A stretch of DNA of 64,000 nt from Bacteroidales bacterium (GCA_017523725.1 JAFWVY010000023.1:1-64000); one strand, 5' to 3'; numbered from the stretch's first letter, positions 41,411 to 49,781 are shown. Program-made: numbers and translations. The notes: generated by a model not told the origin, from the letters alone.

Positions 41411-42007
41411 TTAGTTTAGATTGTTTCTGAGTTCTTTAATCCATCCGTTGGGCTCGGCCTGCTCCAGCACCCATTCGGCCACTTTCAGGTCTTCCGGGAA
41501 TGGCGGTGTATTCTGTGCGTGGTATTTCTCGTATTTCAGATACAGCATCACGCGGTCGACATACCAGGCCAGGTCGGTGAACGTGCCGCAGGCCGGCGTG
41601 TTCAGACACACATGGCCGGCAAAGTCGCCGTAATACCGGATGTTCGGATGCCACGGATGCGGAATCTCCCGTCCGTCCCCGTCGGTCGTCAGAAACCGGA
41701 ATTCCAGTTTGCTGTCGATGGCGGGATAGTTGTTCGGAATTTGGATGACCATGCGGAATTCGTCTCCGAAAACCGGCCGGTTCCATCCGTCTCCGTCTGC
41801 AGGAAGGACGCCGCAGAACGAGTGCACCTTGAAAACGACCTCGTACATGGTGGGGAGATGGTCGGCATTGCGGCGCCTGACGGTATAGGCAATGTCCGGT
41901 TCGTCCCTGAACCTTGCGTCCATGGCGGTCCACTCATACATCAGCCTGCGGTTCTTGCCCGTGAAGCGGATGTTTCTATACCGGTCTATTTCCTGGTGCG
42001 GATCCAT
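41411..42007 (-). CDS. E2-like ubiquitin-conjugating enzyme
   Basis: 198 residues, UBC fold. The N-terminal helix (RRLMYEWTAMDARF) is followed by strands, including FRMVIQIPNNYPAIDSKLEF, which parallels the F-x-I-x-F-P-x2-YP-x(3)-P core of E2s. Then comes His120-Pro121-Asn122, the HPN motif that builds the oxyanion hole, and Cys134 in GHVCLNT, corresponding to the catalytic Cys of ICLD in canonical E2s. The HPN-to-Cys distance is four residues longer than usual. It would carry the Ubl, encoded 19 bp upstream, as a thioester. Cytoplasmic; start at 42007. Confidence 0.88.
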   Translation of the reverse strand: MDPHQEIDRYRNIRFTGKNRRLMYEWTAMDARFRDEPDIAYTVRRRNADHLPTMYEVVFKVHSFCGVLPADGDGWNRPVFGDEFRMVIQIPNNYPAIDSKLEFRFLTTDGDGREIPHPWHPNIRYYGDFAGHVCLNTPACGTFTDLAWYVDRVMLYLKYEKYHAQNTPPFPEDLKVAEWVLEQAEPNGWIKELRNNLN

Positions 42008-42026
42008 GACGGTGGAATCTTTTTTT

Positions 42027-42341
42027 TTATCCGGCAATCGGATCCGAAATGATTTCGAGTGTCTCTCCCGGCTTGACATTGTAGTCGAGCAGCGATTTCC
42101 TGGATCTGCCGACCCTGGGCTGCAGGATGATGTCACGTCCGGTGGCTTCGTCCTTTTTGCCGAAGAAATACTCCGTCGGCACATAGTCCACCATCTCGGG
42201 CATGTCGAAAATCCGGGTGCCGGTGTTGTCAGCGGCTTTCCGCAGATTGCTCATCAGCGTCTCAAGTTCGGTGTTCGGATCGGTCACCTTGAATTTGATG
42301 GTTTTGTTCTTGTACCTTAAAAATACGAAAAAATCGTCCAT
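42027..42341 (-). CDS. Ubiquitin-like protein with C-terminal Gly
   Basis: 104 residues. A beta-grasp layout: FFVFLRYKNKTIKFKV is the first hairpin, then a helix, then the end LLDYNVKPGETLEIISDPIAG (positions 84-104). The last 21 residues align without gaps to ubiquitin 56-76: LxDYN, then TL, two hydrophobic strand residues, and a final Gly at the Gly76 position. Gly75 is Ala here. No residues follow the Gly, so no processing is needed before E1 adenylation. About 25 extra residues lie between helix and last strands. The E2 gene follows by 19 bp. YukD-like relatives are possible. Confidence 0.82.
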   Translation of the reverse strand: MDDFFVFLRYKNKTIKFKVTDPNTELETLMSNLRKAADNTGTRIFDMPEMVDYVPTEYFFGKKDEATGRDIILQPRVGRSRKSLLDYNVKPGETLEIISDPIAG

Positions 42342-42361
42342 TTCTGTTTGTTTTATGTTTG

Positions 42362-42943
42362 CTATTTCAAATCTTTCAATATTTCGAATTCCTCGCCCGA
42401 CAACTCGCCGAGATCGTGGCAGCACATGGCAATCAAAGCGGTCTTGACGGCTTCCGAGGTCCGGTCCTGCCGTGCATCCGCCCGACGGCCCCACGCGTCT
42501 GGCCTTCCGTTTCCATTCTCGGTGCCGGCTTTCTGTTCGTTCAGCGCGTCCGCGACGGACATGTCGTTCTGGAACCCGAGCGAGGCCATGATTTTCAGTT
42601 TCATCCGGCTGTCGAAGATGCTGGGACTTGCCTGCCGTCCGGCGATGAGGTTGTCCAGCCAATGCCAGGACTCCGTCTGCCGTAACCGGGTCATCACCTG
42701 CCGCTGCAGTTCCCGGTAAAAACTTTCGTCGAATTGTTCCGGACGGTCGTCGTGAGCGTTGATACGCGACATGTAACGGGTCTGCAATACAGCATCGTAG
42801 GCCCTTGAGATAACTTTCTGTATGTTGATACGGAAGTTGACCTGGGACCATGTGGGAATGCCGAAATCCTCCTTCAGCCGCATCGGTGAGACGTGCGGAA
42901 GATACTCGAAAAAGCGGTCTTTTGTATTGATGACTCTTCTCAT
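42362..42943 (-). CDS. Unknown T6SS-linked cytoplasmic protein
   Basis: 193 residues, no signal peptide or membrane segment. The N-terminal two thirds look all-helical, with FGIPTWSQVNFRINIQKVIS and a Trp pair (SWHWLDNL); a polar low-complexity stretch (TENGNGRPDAWGRRADARQD) precedes a C-terminal helix pair with two adjacent Cys. No family recognised. It lies 20 bp before the Ubl gene and 7 bp after the 169-residue gene. It could be a target or cofactor of the conjugation system, a TssA-like adaptor or an immunity protein; nothing in the sequence decides. Confidence 0.55.
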   Translation of the reverse strand: MRRVINTKDRFFEYLPHVSPMRLKEDFGIPTWSQVNFRINIQKVISRAYDAVLQTRYMSRINAHDDRPEQFDESFYRELQRQVMTRLRQTESWHWLDNLIAGRQASPSIFDSRMKLKIMASLGFQNDMSVADALNEQKAGTENGNGRPDAWGRRADARQDRTSEAVKTALIAMCCHDLGELSGEEFEILKDLK

Positions 42944-42950
42944 GCCGGTC

Positions 42951-43460
42951 TTATTTCTCCATCATTATTACTTCTTTTTCACGTTTCAGCAGGACGCCTG
43001 TCGTCGCATCAAAATGCACGGTTTCGAGGATCTTCGGAGCGGGGCAAAGCGTGAAACGCCATTCGGCGATGCCTTCGCGCGTTTTGCCGCGGCCGATGGA
43101 TGTCACTTCCTGCAGGGAAATCTTTTCTTCTCTCAATCGCTGTGCCATCTGGTCCCATGACACCGGAAAATCTGCATCTGTGTCATGTTCTGCGACAATT
43201 CCGCCGAATTCGTCATATTCTTTCCATACACCGATGCGGGTGCCTCCTTTTTTCAGGAAATGTCCCTCTTCCTTCAAGGTCAGCGTGCTGGGATAATACG
43301 AACGTCCCCGGCAGACCATGTCCGGGAAGGCTGGAATGTTGTAGGTCACGTATTCTTCATCGTATTCCAGCATCTTAACGGTTTCCCCGTCCTCCCTGCG
43401 CAGCACGGCGGCACCGTTGTCGTAATGTTCCTCGAAGAAATATAAGTCGAACTTTTCCAT
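42951..43460 (-). CDS. Unknown protein after the metallopeptidase effector
   Basis: 169 residues, no signal peptide. Mixed alpha/beta, acidic, with beta-rich text such as VLLKREKEVIMMEK at the end and GIVAEHDTDADFPVSWDQM in the middle. No family recognised. It begins 12 bp after the metallopeptidase stop. That position suits an immunity protein or effector chaperone, but an effector acting in the periplasm would normally need an exported immunity protein, which this is not. Confidence 0.55.
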   Translation of the reverse strand: MEKFDLYFFEEHYDNGAAVLRREDGETVKMLEYDEEYVTYNIPAFPDMVCRGRSYYPSTLTLKEEGHFLKKGGTRIGVWKEYDEFGGIVAEHDTDADFPVSWDQMAQRLREEKISLQEVTSIGRGKTREGIAEWRFTLCPAPKILETVHFDATTGVLLKREKEVIMMEK

Positions 43461-43472
43461 GGTACTGCCGGG

Positions 43473-45860
43473 TTAATACATTTTATTCCAGATGGCCTGC
43501 GCCTTGGTACGCATGATATTCCACTGGGCCGGTCCCAGCGAATAGATACGGCTGGAGTAGTCCATCGCGTTGGTGGTGGTTTTATATTTGAATGTGAATG
43601 GACTTTCGTTATGGAAACTGTGACGCAGATTCAACTGGTGCAACAGTTCATGGCCGAGAACCTCCCTCGTACTCCAGTCCTTGCTGCTGGTTTCGATGGA
43701 TTTTTTGAACAATATAATGGTAGGCGGATCGGCTAAACTCGCACCGGAAGCCAGCTTGCATAATTCGTCCACGATGAATACGCGGATGAACGATTTGTTG
43801 ATATTCAGAGGTTCGAGATGTTTTTCCAGCACTTCGTTCAGTGTCGTTTCGTTTTCGTCATCTAAATATAGTCTGCCGATGTTGTTATTCTCATCGAGAA
43901 ACGGCTGGATGAGCGACCTCGGGATGTTCATGGATATTTTCTGTTCCTTTGCGATGATACCGGCCTGTGACAGCAACTGGTAATGCCGGTCTCTTTCCGG
44001 CGACCAACCCTCCTGCATGGAGGTGTTATATGCATCTTCGCTGTCATCCACGCCGTTGCCGAGGCCGCTGGTGACACTGACCAGCAGGATGTGAACCGGG
44101 ATGGGGGGCCACACACGGAGTTCAAGCAGTCCGACCCAGGTGCCCTTTTCGTTTTTGGCGACAATGTATTCCGTTGTGTTGCACTGGCCTGTGACCCGGA
44201 TGTTTAGACGGTTCTTCTTGGGCGAGGTGACTTTTTCCGGATCAACCTTTATGTTCTCCGAGGTGGGGGTGAAGGTGATCTTGTCGAAATCACCGTGGTA
44301 GAGCATCTGGACATCCGCCTCGTCGTAGATGGTCGTGAAGAAGCGTTTTCGCTCGTTCTTGCTGCCGAATTGCGCCATGCCCAGTACCGGGATGGGATAG
44401 CCCATGAACTTGCCTCTGCCGCTGTCGTACACCCGGATGCGTCGGTTGACGAGATAGTCCTCACAGTACAGATGCAGCACTCCGTCATCGCACGGTTTGT
44501 CGACTTTCATCACCTTGTCCTCATAGATGCCGTAAGTGGGCAGTTCTTTTTCGCCGGCTTCCGTAACGGTCAGCGGTTCTTCTACAATCTTTCCGGCCGG
44601 CGTCATTTCTATGAAGAATCCGGCGGCCCGTTTGTTCAGGATGGGACTGTTCAAGAGTTCGTAGGCGTTGATGTCCTTGTTCTCGAGGAAATCATCGTAG
44701 ATGCCCCATTTGTGTTTCTTGTTCTGGTCCTTGATGACAGAGTATCCGTAATATTCGGATGCATACCTTTCGGCCTGCAACTTTTCGTTCTTGATTTCGC
44801 TGTTGAACGTGCTGTCTCCCCACTGACGGGCTTTGGCCGATTCCCATTTGCCGGTCTTCTGGTTGACACCGAGCAGGAAGTACGGGCGGAATTTTTTACT
44901 CAGGATGCTGAGATATTCGTTCTTGTCTTTCTCCTTCGTGGCGCGGTCGTATTTGTCGAGTGTCATGTCGAACTGCAGCTTCTCGATTTCCTTGCGGAAT
45001 TCATAAACTTTCAGTTTCTCGAGTTTCCCGTTGTAGTAGCTGAAAGTAAATCGTTGACCATACAGGTCGGCTGAGACGATCTTCTTCGTGGCGTATTCTA
45101 CGGAGCCCTTAGTATAGGTGTTGTCCAGACCATGGATGGTGGCTGGCGAGGCCAGTTTCTTCTCGTCCATGAGACCGATTTTGTCCCAGAAAGCATTCAC
45201 CATACCTCTTGTCAAAACGTACTTCTTCCGGACATCTTCGTTGATTTCGGCTTTCTGGGTGAAAGACTCTCCGGCCGACCATTCCCATTGTCTCCTGGGC
45301 GCTTCGACCTCACTCAGTACATAGACTTCTTCTTCTTTTGACAGGGTTATTTCGCGCAGGGTCGTATTCTCATACTTGATGACGACTTTCATTGAGATGC
45401 CCCGGACGTCCCTTTTGAAAGTCACCGTCTTGGTCTTCAGAGATACATCCACATCGTAATGCAGCGCCTTGTATGCCCCACCATCCTTGACCACGGGGAC
45501 CTTCACGCCATTCCGCAGGATGTAGTATCGGCAGAAATAACAGGGATCCTGCTCGATGTCCTTGACGAAATTTTTATCGAAATCATCGGCTTCAATGCCG
45601 TTTTCCTTGCCGTCCCAGTTGCAGTACATTTTGACCGATGGACTGGCGCACATGTATTTGCCGATGTTGGTGTCGAAGTTGTCGGCGTTCTCGTTGTCTT
45701 CGCGCTTGTCGTCGTAGTCGCCCATCATGCGGAACCAGTCGAAGCCGTACTCCCCTTTCCAGTCCGGTATGGGACGGAACTGGACGAGGCAGAACTTGCC
45801 GTTCTCCTGCTGCTCGTTCTGTTGCTGCTGCTTGCGTTGGTCGGATCCTATTCCTGCCAT
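43473..45860 (-). CDS. Metzincin-type metallopeptidase, probable T6SS effector
   Basis: 795 residues. The C-terminal zinc motif HELLHQLNLRH (737-747) fits the metzincin HExxHxxxxxH pattern with Asn in place of the usual Gly, and NAMDYS (764-769) gives the Met-turn. No signal peptide. The N-terminus, after a Gln-rich start, has FRPIPDWKGEYGFDWFRMMGD (28-48), which may be a delivery domain for loading on the spike. The gene follows vgrG and the PAAR-like gene with small gaps, the usual place for cargo. Expected action: proteolysis in the target cell; substrate unknown. Confidence 0.7.
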   Translation of the reverse strand: MAGIGSDQRKQQQQNEQQENGKFCLVQFRPIPDWKGEYGFDWFRMMGDYDDKREDNENADNFDTNIGKYMCASPSVKMYCNWDGKENGIEADDFDKNFVKDIEQDPCYFCRYYILRNGVKVPVVKDGGAYKALHYDVDVSLKTKTVTFKRDVRGISMKVVIKYENTTLREITLSKEEEVYVLSEVEAPRRQWEWSAGESFTQKAEINEDVRKKYVLTRGMVNAFWDKIGLMDEKKLASPATIHGLDNTYTKGSVEYATKKIVSADLYGQRFTFSYYNGKLEKLKVYEFRKEIEKLQFDMTLDKYDRATKEKDKNEYLSILSKKFRPYFLLGVNQKTGKWESAKARQWGDSTFNSEIKNEKLQAERYASEYYGYSVIKDQNKKHKWGIYDDFLENKDINAYELLNSPILNKRAAGFFIEMTPAGKIVEEPLTVTEAGEKELPTYGIYEDKVMKVDKPCDDGVLHLYCEDYLVNRRIRVYDSGRGKFMGYPIPVLGMAQFGSKNERKRFFTTIYDEADVQMLYHGDFDKITFTPTSENIKVDPEKVTSPKKNRLNIRVTGQCNTTEYIVAKNEKGTWVGLLELRVWPPIPVHILLVSVTSGLGNGVDDSEDAYNTSMQEGWSPERDRHYQLLSQAGIIAKEQKISMNIPRSLIQPFLDENNNIGRLYLDDENETTLNEVLEKHLEPLNINKSFIRVFIVDELCKLASGASLADPPTIILFKKSIETSSKDWSTREVLGHELLHQLNLRHSFHNESPFTFKYKTTTNAMDYSSRIYSLGPAQWNIMRTKAQAIWNKMY

Positions 45861-45863
45861 GAC

Positions 45864-46985
45864 TTAACAGTTAAAACTGCAAATTTCTGTCTCTTCGCAA
45901 CCGATGGCCTCACAGTCGTTGGTCAAGGCCTCGTAAACTGCCTGCGACAGCTTGTCGGCATCGTACCGGAGACAGTCTCCGGGATTGGTGATATAGAGGT
46001 ATTCGATGACAATGGCCCGGTCGCCGAGCGCATTGTCATTGCTCACAAACGGATGCGATATCGAACGTCTTACGCCGTTGCACTTGAGTCCGGTCGCGGC
46101 GGCAATCCGGCGGCTGATGCGGCAGGCGGCGCGCAGTGTTTCTTTCTGCTCCGGATCCAGCCGGAAGGGATAGCTGCTGCCGCGGTTGAAAATCTTACGG
46201 TCGTCCTTGCCGTCCACGCTGCGGACGATGGTGTGCACGCCCGTGCTGTAGCCGTCCGCCGCACGGTAGGATGTGCAGGTTTCACCGGTGGCCTCCATGG
46301 TGCACATCTCTCCCTGATGGGGGCAGTCCGGGGCGGTGCAACTCTTGATGTCGAGGAAACGGCACGGTGCCGCGCTGATTTCGTGTGCGATGAAATAGAG
46401 TGCGTCCTGATTTTCCGGCGCGCCGTATTTCAGCCGGAGGTCGCGGCACGGCTTGCCGGGCTGTCGGCACATGACATAAGCCCTTTCGTGGTGCGGACAG
46501 TCGCCACGTTCGCCGTTCCCGGCCTCGCAGGTGAGCGGTGCCTTGTTCAGCTGGGTGAATTTTCCGCAGATATGGTTTTCGTCCCGGAAGGAGCATGCAT
46601 ATTTTTTATCTCGCAATGCGGGTGTGCCGTGTCCGGCGGACAGGTCACGGTTGAGGGCACAGGTCTCGTCGCACCGTCCGATGTCCCCGACCGCAGCTTG
46701 TCTCGCAAGCTGGCCGGAAACCTTCTGACATGCAGGCATCTTGAGCGGAAAAACCTGTATGCGGGCATTCTCATCGTTGCATTGTGCGATGAACCGGGCT
46801 CCGATTTTCTTGGCGAGGTCTTCCTGTCTCAACCGGATGTCCGGGTTTGCACCGGTGACGGTGACGCTCCTCTCCGGACAAAAGAGAATATCGCACGCCA
46901 TGCACCCGGCGAGGGAAGTCTCCGGATAGCTCTCGGCGCTGACGACCGTGATGGCAGGCTGATATTTCTTGTGTTCCCAGTCCAT
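45864..46985 (-). CDS. Cysteine-rich protein with amidase_3-like motifs, probable T6SS effector
   Basis: 373 residues with about 25 Cys. Motifs in the order of N-acetylmuramoyl-L-alanine amidases (amidase_3) can be made out: His119 in SAGHG, Glu135 sixteen residues later, His201 in ALYFIAHEISAAP (compare DLFISIHANA), TGVHTIV (compare GVETYY), and Glu328 in AIVIEYLYITNP (compare VLVELGFITNP). Two CPH-x(5-8)-C-x(6-8)-C repeats (163-180, 221-237) lie around the third motif. No signal peptide. Placed between the PAAR-like tip and the metallopeptidase, it is a good candidate for a peptidoglycan-cleaving effector. Homology is by eye only. Confidence 0.5.
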   Translation of the reverse strand: MDWEHKKYQPAITVVSAESYPETSLAGCMACDILFCPERSVTVTGANPDIRLRQEDLAKKIGARFIAQCNDENARIQVFPLKMPACQKVSGQLARQAAVGDIGRCDETCALNRDLSAGHGTPALRDKKYACSFRDENHICGKFTQLNKAPLTCEAGNGERGDCPHHERAYVMCRQPGKPCRDLRLKYGAPENQDALYFIAHEISAAPCRFLDIKSCTAPDCPHQGEMCTMEATGETCTSYRAADGYSTGVHTIVRSVDGKDDRKIFNRGSSYPFRLDPEQKETLRAACRISRRIAAATGLKCNGVRRSISHPFVSNDNALGDRAIVIEYLYITNPGDCLRYDADKLSQAVYEALTNDCEAIGCEETEICSFNC

Positions 46986-46986
46986 G

Positions 46987-47418
46987 TTACGAAACGATTT
47001 CTATGATGCCGCCAAAGGCGCAGTTCAGTTTGCAGGTATTGAGCAGCGCCGGCTGGTTCTCGATAAGCAGGTCGGTTTTGGGCGGAGCCCATGGTGCGGG
47101 GATGACCGGGGTGCAAGGCATCGGTGTCAGGGTGCCCAGATTGGCCGCCGTGGCCGCTGCCACCTGCGGGTTGGCCATCGACTGGCACATGCCGAACGGC
47201 GGGATGTTAACCATGGGTTCCTTGTCCATGATATTGCCCATCGGCACGCCGCCTATCTGGACGGTACGCGAGGGCAGCACCACCAGCGAGGAGGGCGCCA
47301 TGCCGAAACTGCACTTCATGTTTACGCCGCTGCCTACGAATTTCTGGACAACGGGTGTGCGCGGTATGTCGGGGCCTTGCTCCAGCGCCTGCTTGATTTC
47401 GAGAAAGAAACTAGACAT
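46987..47418 (-). CDS. DUF4280 PAAR-like spike tip protein
   Basis: 143 residues. The family text is clear: VNIPPFGMCQSMANPQVAAA, then TPMPCTPVI, and ENQPALLNTCKLNCAFGGII at the end. DUF4280 proteins are PAAR-like and are thought to cap the VgrG spike and hold cargo. Four Cys could bind metal at the tip. It begins 5 bp after vgrG and is followed 1 bp later by the Cys-rich gene, which supports joint loading of cargo. Confidence 0.85.
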   Translation of the reverse strand: MSSFFLEIKQALEQGPDIPRTPVVQKFVGSGVNMKCSFGMAPSSLVVLPSRTVQIGGVPMGNIMDKEPMVNIPPFGMCQSMANPQVAAATAANLGTLTPMPCTPVIPAPWAPPKTDLLIENQPALLNTCKLNCAFGGIIEIVS

Positions 47419-47423
47419 GTGCG

Positions 47424-49769
47424 TCAGTTGATTTTGGTGAGCTTAGAGTTGATGTCCAGTCCCATGCCGCCTTCGATGGAACCTTTGCCGGTACTTTCCG
47501 TTTCCAGGGTGTAGGTTTTCTTGCCTTTCAGGATAAGGTCGCCATCGGTTGCCATGCCGCATTTTTCCTTGGCACTGATCGCCGCATATTTGTTGCTGAC
47601 GAGGTAGACTCCCTTCTCGTTGCTGGGAAGTTGGCCCAGAAGGAGTGCACCTGTCGGTTCGCTGTTTCCGTCATAGCCTGACGGCGAAACCTGTAATACC
47701 GCCTTGTCGCGGACAAGATGCAGATGGCTGCCGTCCCCGGTGAAAGATCCGTTTTCGTCCATGGGGCCGGCACCGACGAAGAAGTCGTCTTGTACACGGA
47801 TATCGGCTTTCTGGTGGATGCGGGAGTTGACGTTGGCGAAGTCCTGGTAGAATTCCATCGTATCTTCTGAAATCGACTGCTTCGCTTTGAACTGGATGGC
47901 GTTGCCTGCGTCCAGCACGATGTCTTGTTCCGCCTTCAGTTCGATGTTGCCTTTGGACTCGAGGCGGATGACCTGGTCGTCGGTGGACAGCGTGATACTG
48001 TAGTTCTTCGTGTTGTTGTCGTATATCTTTATGTATCCGCCCTTTTCGGTGTCGTGGATCTCGACCGTATGACCGTTGCGGGTCCGAAAGGCCTTGCATT
48101 CGTTGTTCTTGTTGGTGCCGCCTTCGTATTCGTCCCAGCCTTCTGCGTTCTCGTTGTAGGTCCCTTTGTCTTCCACCCAGGTTTCCGGCGGGTTCTGGGC
48201 CGCCGAATTACGGACGGAACCCATGACAAACGGAGCTTCCGCGTTGCCGTGGTAGAAACCGACCATCACCAGGTCGCCGATTTCCGGGATAAAGTAGCAT
48301 CCGGTGGAATCCATACCTACATAAGGCTGCAGCACGTGGATGAACGGCGTATTCCATTCGGTGTTGGCAACGGGGCCGAACTGTTTGTCGCCCACTTCCT
48401 GCCACAGCAGTCGCACGCGGACACGTCCCAGTTTCTCCGGATCGACGTTGTCGGTGACCACGCCGATCTGCGGCTGACTCCTGGGATAGGTGTCCATGTC
48501 GCCGTACATCGGGACGCCGTTCGCATCGCGGGCCGGATAGGGCGGGTAGGTGGATTTGGCCGCCATGGCTTTGAACCGGCAGCGGACGACGTCCGCGTTA
48601 CGCCGTATCCTTTCGTCCCTGGCGCCCCATTCGTAATCCAGGTCGATAATCCTGAGCGGTTCATGGTCGACGTTCTCGCCGGTGGTCGTCTCGTCCACGA
48701 TGACGATGGTGCTGCCGAGGCGCAGTTTGCCGCACTTGGTTTCGCCCGAGCAGAGCATCATGCCGGCTTTCAGGCAGTTGTGATTGACGGCGGTGGCCAC
48801 GTTGGGCGTCCGGTCATCTTCCTGGTTCTCGGGCAGGTTCACGTCGGCCGATTCGGTGTCGCTGATGACGACACTGCCCTTGCCGAAGAAGTCGGCGGAG
48901 ACTTCGTAGGTGGAGTCCGCCATGGCGTGGATGGATTCTGTCTTGGCCTGCGCGCACTGCGCTTCATCGGTTTCTCCGACAATCTCCATGCTGGTCCATC
49001 CGGTAGCGAAACTCATGTCACTCAGGAGAACACCTTTGTGCTGGGCCAGTTGCAGGTCGTAGCAGTAGCTTTCGATGCCCGCCTGGTTGTACAGCCGGAT
49101 GGGATCGCCTTCGTCCGGCATCTGGCCGAATATGACCTTGCCGCCCTCCGAATAGAAGAACTCTCCGTAGCGTTTGGCCATGCGGACGATGAAATCGTAG
49201 GTGCTCTCGTTGTACCGGACGTTGTAGCCCGAGGCGTGCGATGCGGTCTCCCGTGTCTTGACCTCGGCGTCGAGCAGCGGGTTGCCGTCGGCATCCTTGA
49301 ATTTCGCCAGCCGGTCCTTGATGAGTTCGTCCAGCGGATAGAACTCATAGACTTCGCAGCCGGGGTGGTCTTTCATCACGCAGTCGGGACTGAAGGCGGT
49401 GCAGATGATGCGCCAGGCCGTGTTGCCGATGTGCTGGAACTGCACTTTCGTGATGAATCCGACGAAGAAATCCGGATTTTCATCGGTGATTTCTTCGCCG
49501 TTCTCATCGGTGTAGGCGGTTGAGATGGCGCAGTGAACCTTTTTCCCCAGCAATTCCTGACGGAGGGAGAATGAAATGTCGTCGTTGGATTTCGTCAGCA
49601 TGTAATCCCCCAGGTTGTTCTGCAGGAAGAACACGAAACTGTTGGGTTGCAGCAATTTTTTCCTCAGATGGAAGTAGGTGCAGTCGAGTCCGCTTCCTAT
49701 GTCTTCGATGGATTTGTCATTGATTTTCAATGACAAATCGACCAATCGGAATCCTGTGGCTGGTCTCAT
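47424..49769 (-). CDS. tssI: T6SS spike protein VgrG
   Basis: 781 residues. The gp27-like part fills about the first 420. The gp5 OB-fold follows, with IGVVTDNVDPEKLGRVRVRL (437-456) and then TPFIHVLQPYVGMDSTGCYF and PEIGDLVMVGFYHGN, the classic VgrG block. A beta-helix needle with ITLSTDDQVIRLESKGNIEL and its neighbouring repeats ends the protein. No extra enzymatic C-terminal domain is seen. It forms the trimeric spike that carries effectors, and lies 12 bp after the second Hcp gene. Confidence 0.92.
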   Translation of the reverse strand: MRPATGFRLVDLSLKINDKSIEDIGSGLDCTYFHLRKKLLQPNSFVFFLQNNLGDYMLTKSNDDISFSLRQELLGKKVHCAISTAYTDENGEEITDENPDFFVGFITKVQFQHIGNTAWRIICTAFSPDCVMKDHPGCEVYEFYPLDELIKDRLAKFKDADGNPLLDAEVKTRETASHASGYNVRYNESTYDFIVRMAKRYGEFFYSEGGKVIFGQMPDEGDPIRLYNQAGIESYCYDLQLAQHKGVLLSDMSFATGWTSMEIVGETDEAQCAQAKTESIHAMADSTYEVSADFFGKGSVVISDTESADVNLPENQEDDRTPNVATAVNHNCLKAGMMLCSGETKCGKLRLGSTIVIVDETTTGENVDHEPLRIIDLDYEWGARDERIRRNADVVRCRFKAMAAKSTYPPYPARDANGVPMYGDMDTYPRSQPQIGVVTDNVDPEKLGRVRVRLLWQEVGDKQFGPVANTEWNTPFIHVLQPYVGMDSTGCYFIPEIGDLVMVGFYHGNAEAPFVMGSVRNSAAQNPPETWVEDKGTYNENAEGWDEYEGGTNKNNECKAFRTRNGHTVEIHDTEKGGYIKIYDNNTKNYSITLSTDDQVIRLESKGNIELKAEQDIVLDAGNAIQFKAKQSISEDTMEFYQDFANVNSRIHQKADIRVQDDFFVGAGPMDENGSFTGDGSHLHLVRDKAVLQVSPSGYDGNSEPTGALLLGQLPSNEKGVYLVSNKYAAISAKEKCGMATDGDLILKGKKTYTLETESTGKGSIEGGMGLDINSKLTKIN

Positions 49770-49781
49770 GGCTAGATTAGG

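Noticed and set aside
33067-42341. Assignment of the ubiquitin-type genes to a CBASS or BilABCD defence system
   Set aside because: No CD-NTase, no CBASS effector and no two-domain Bil ubiquitin-like protein is present; the genes are embedded in T6SS genes, and the RING/FHA and membrane-bound JAMM proteins do not fit those systems.
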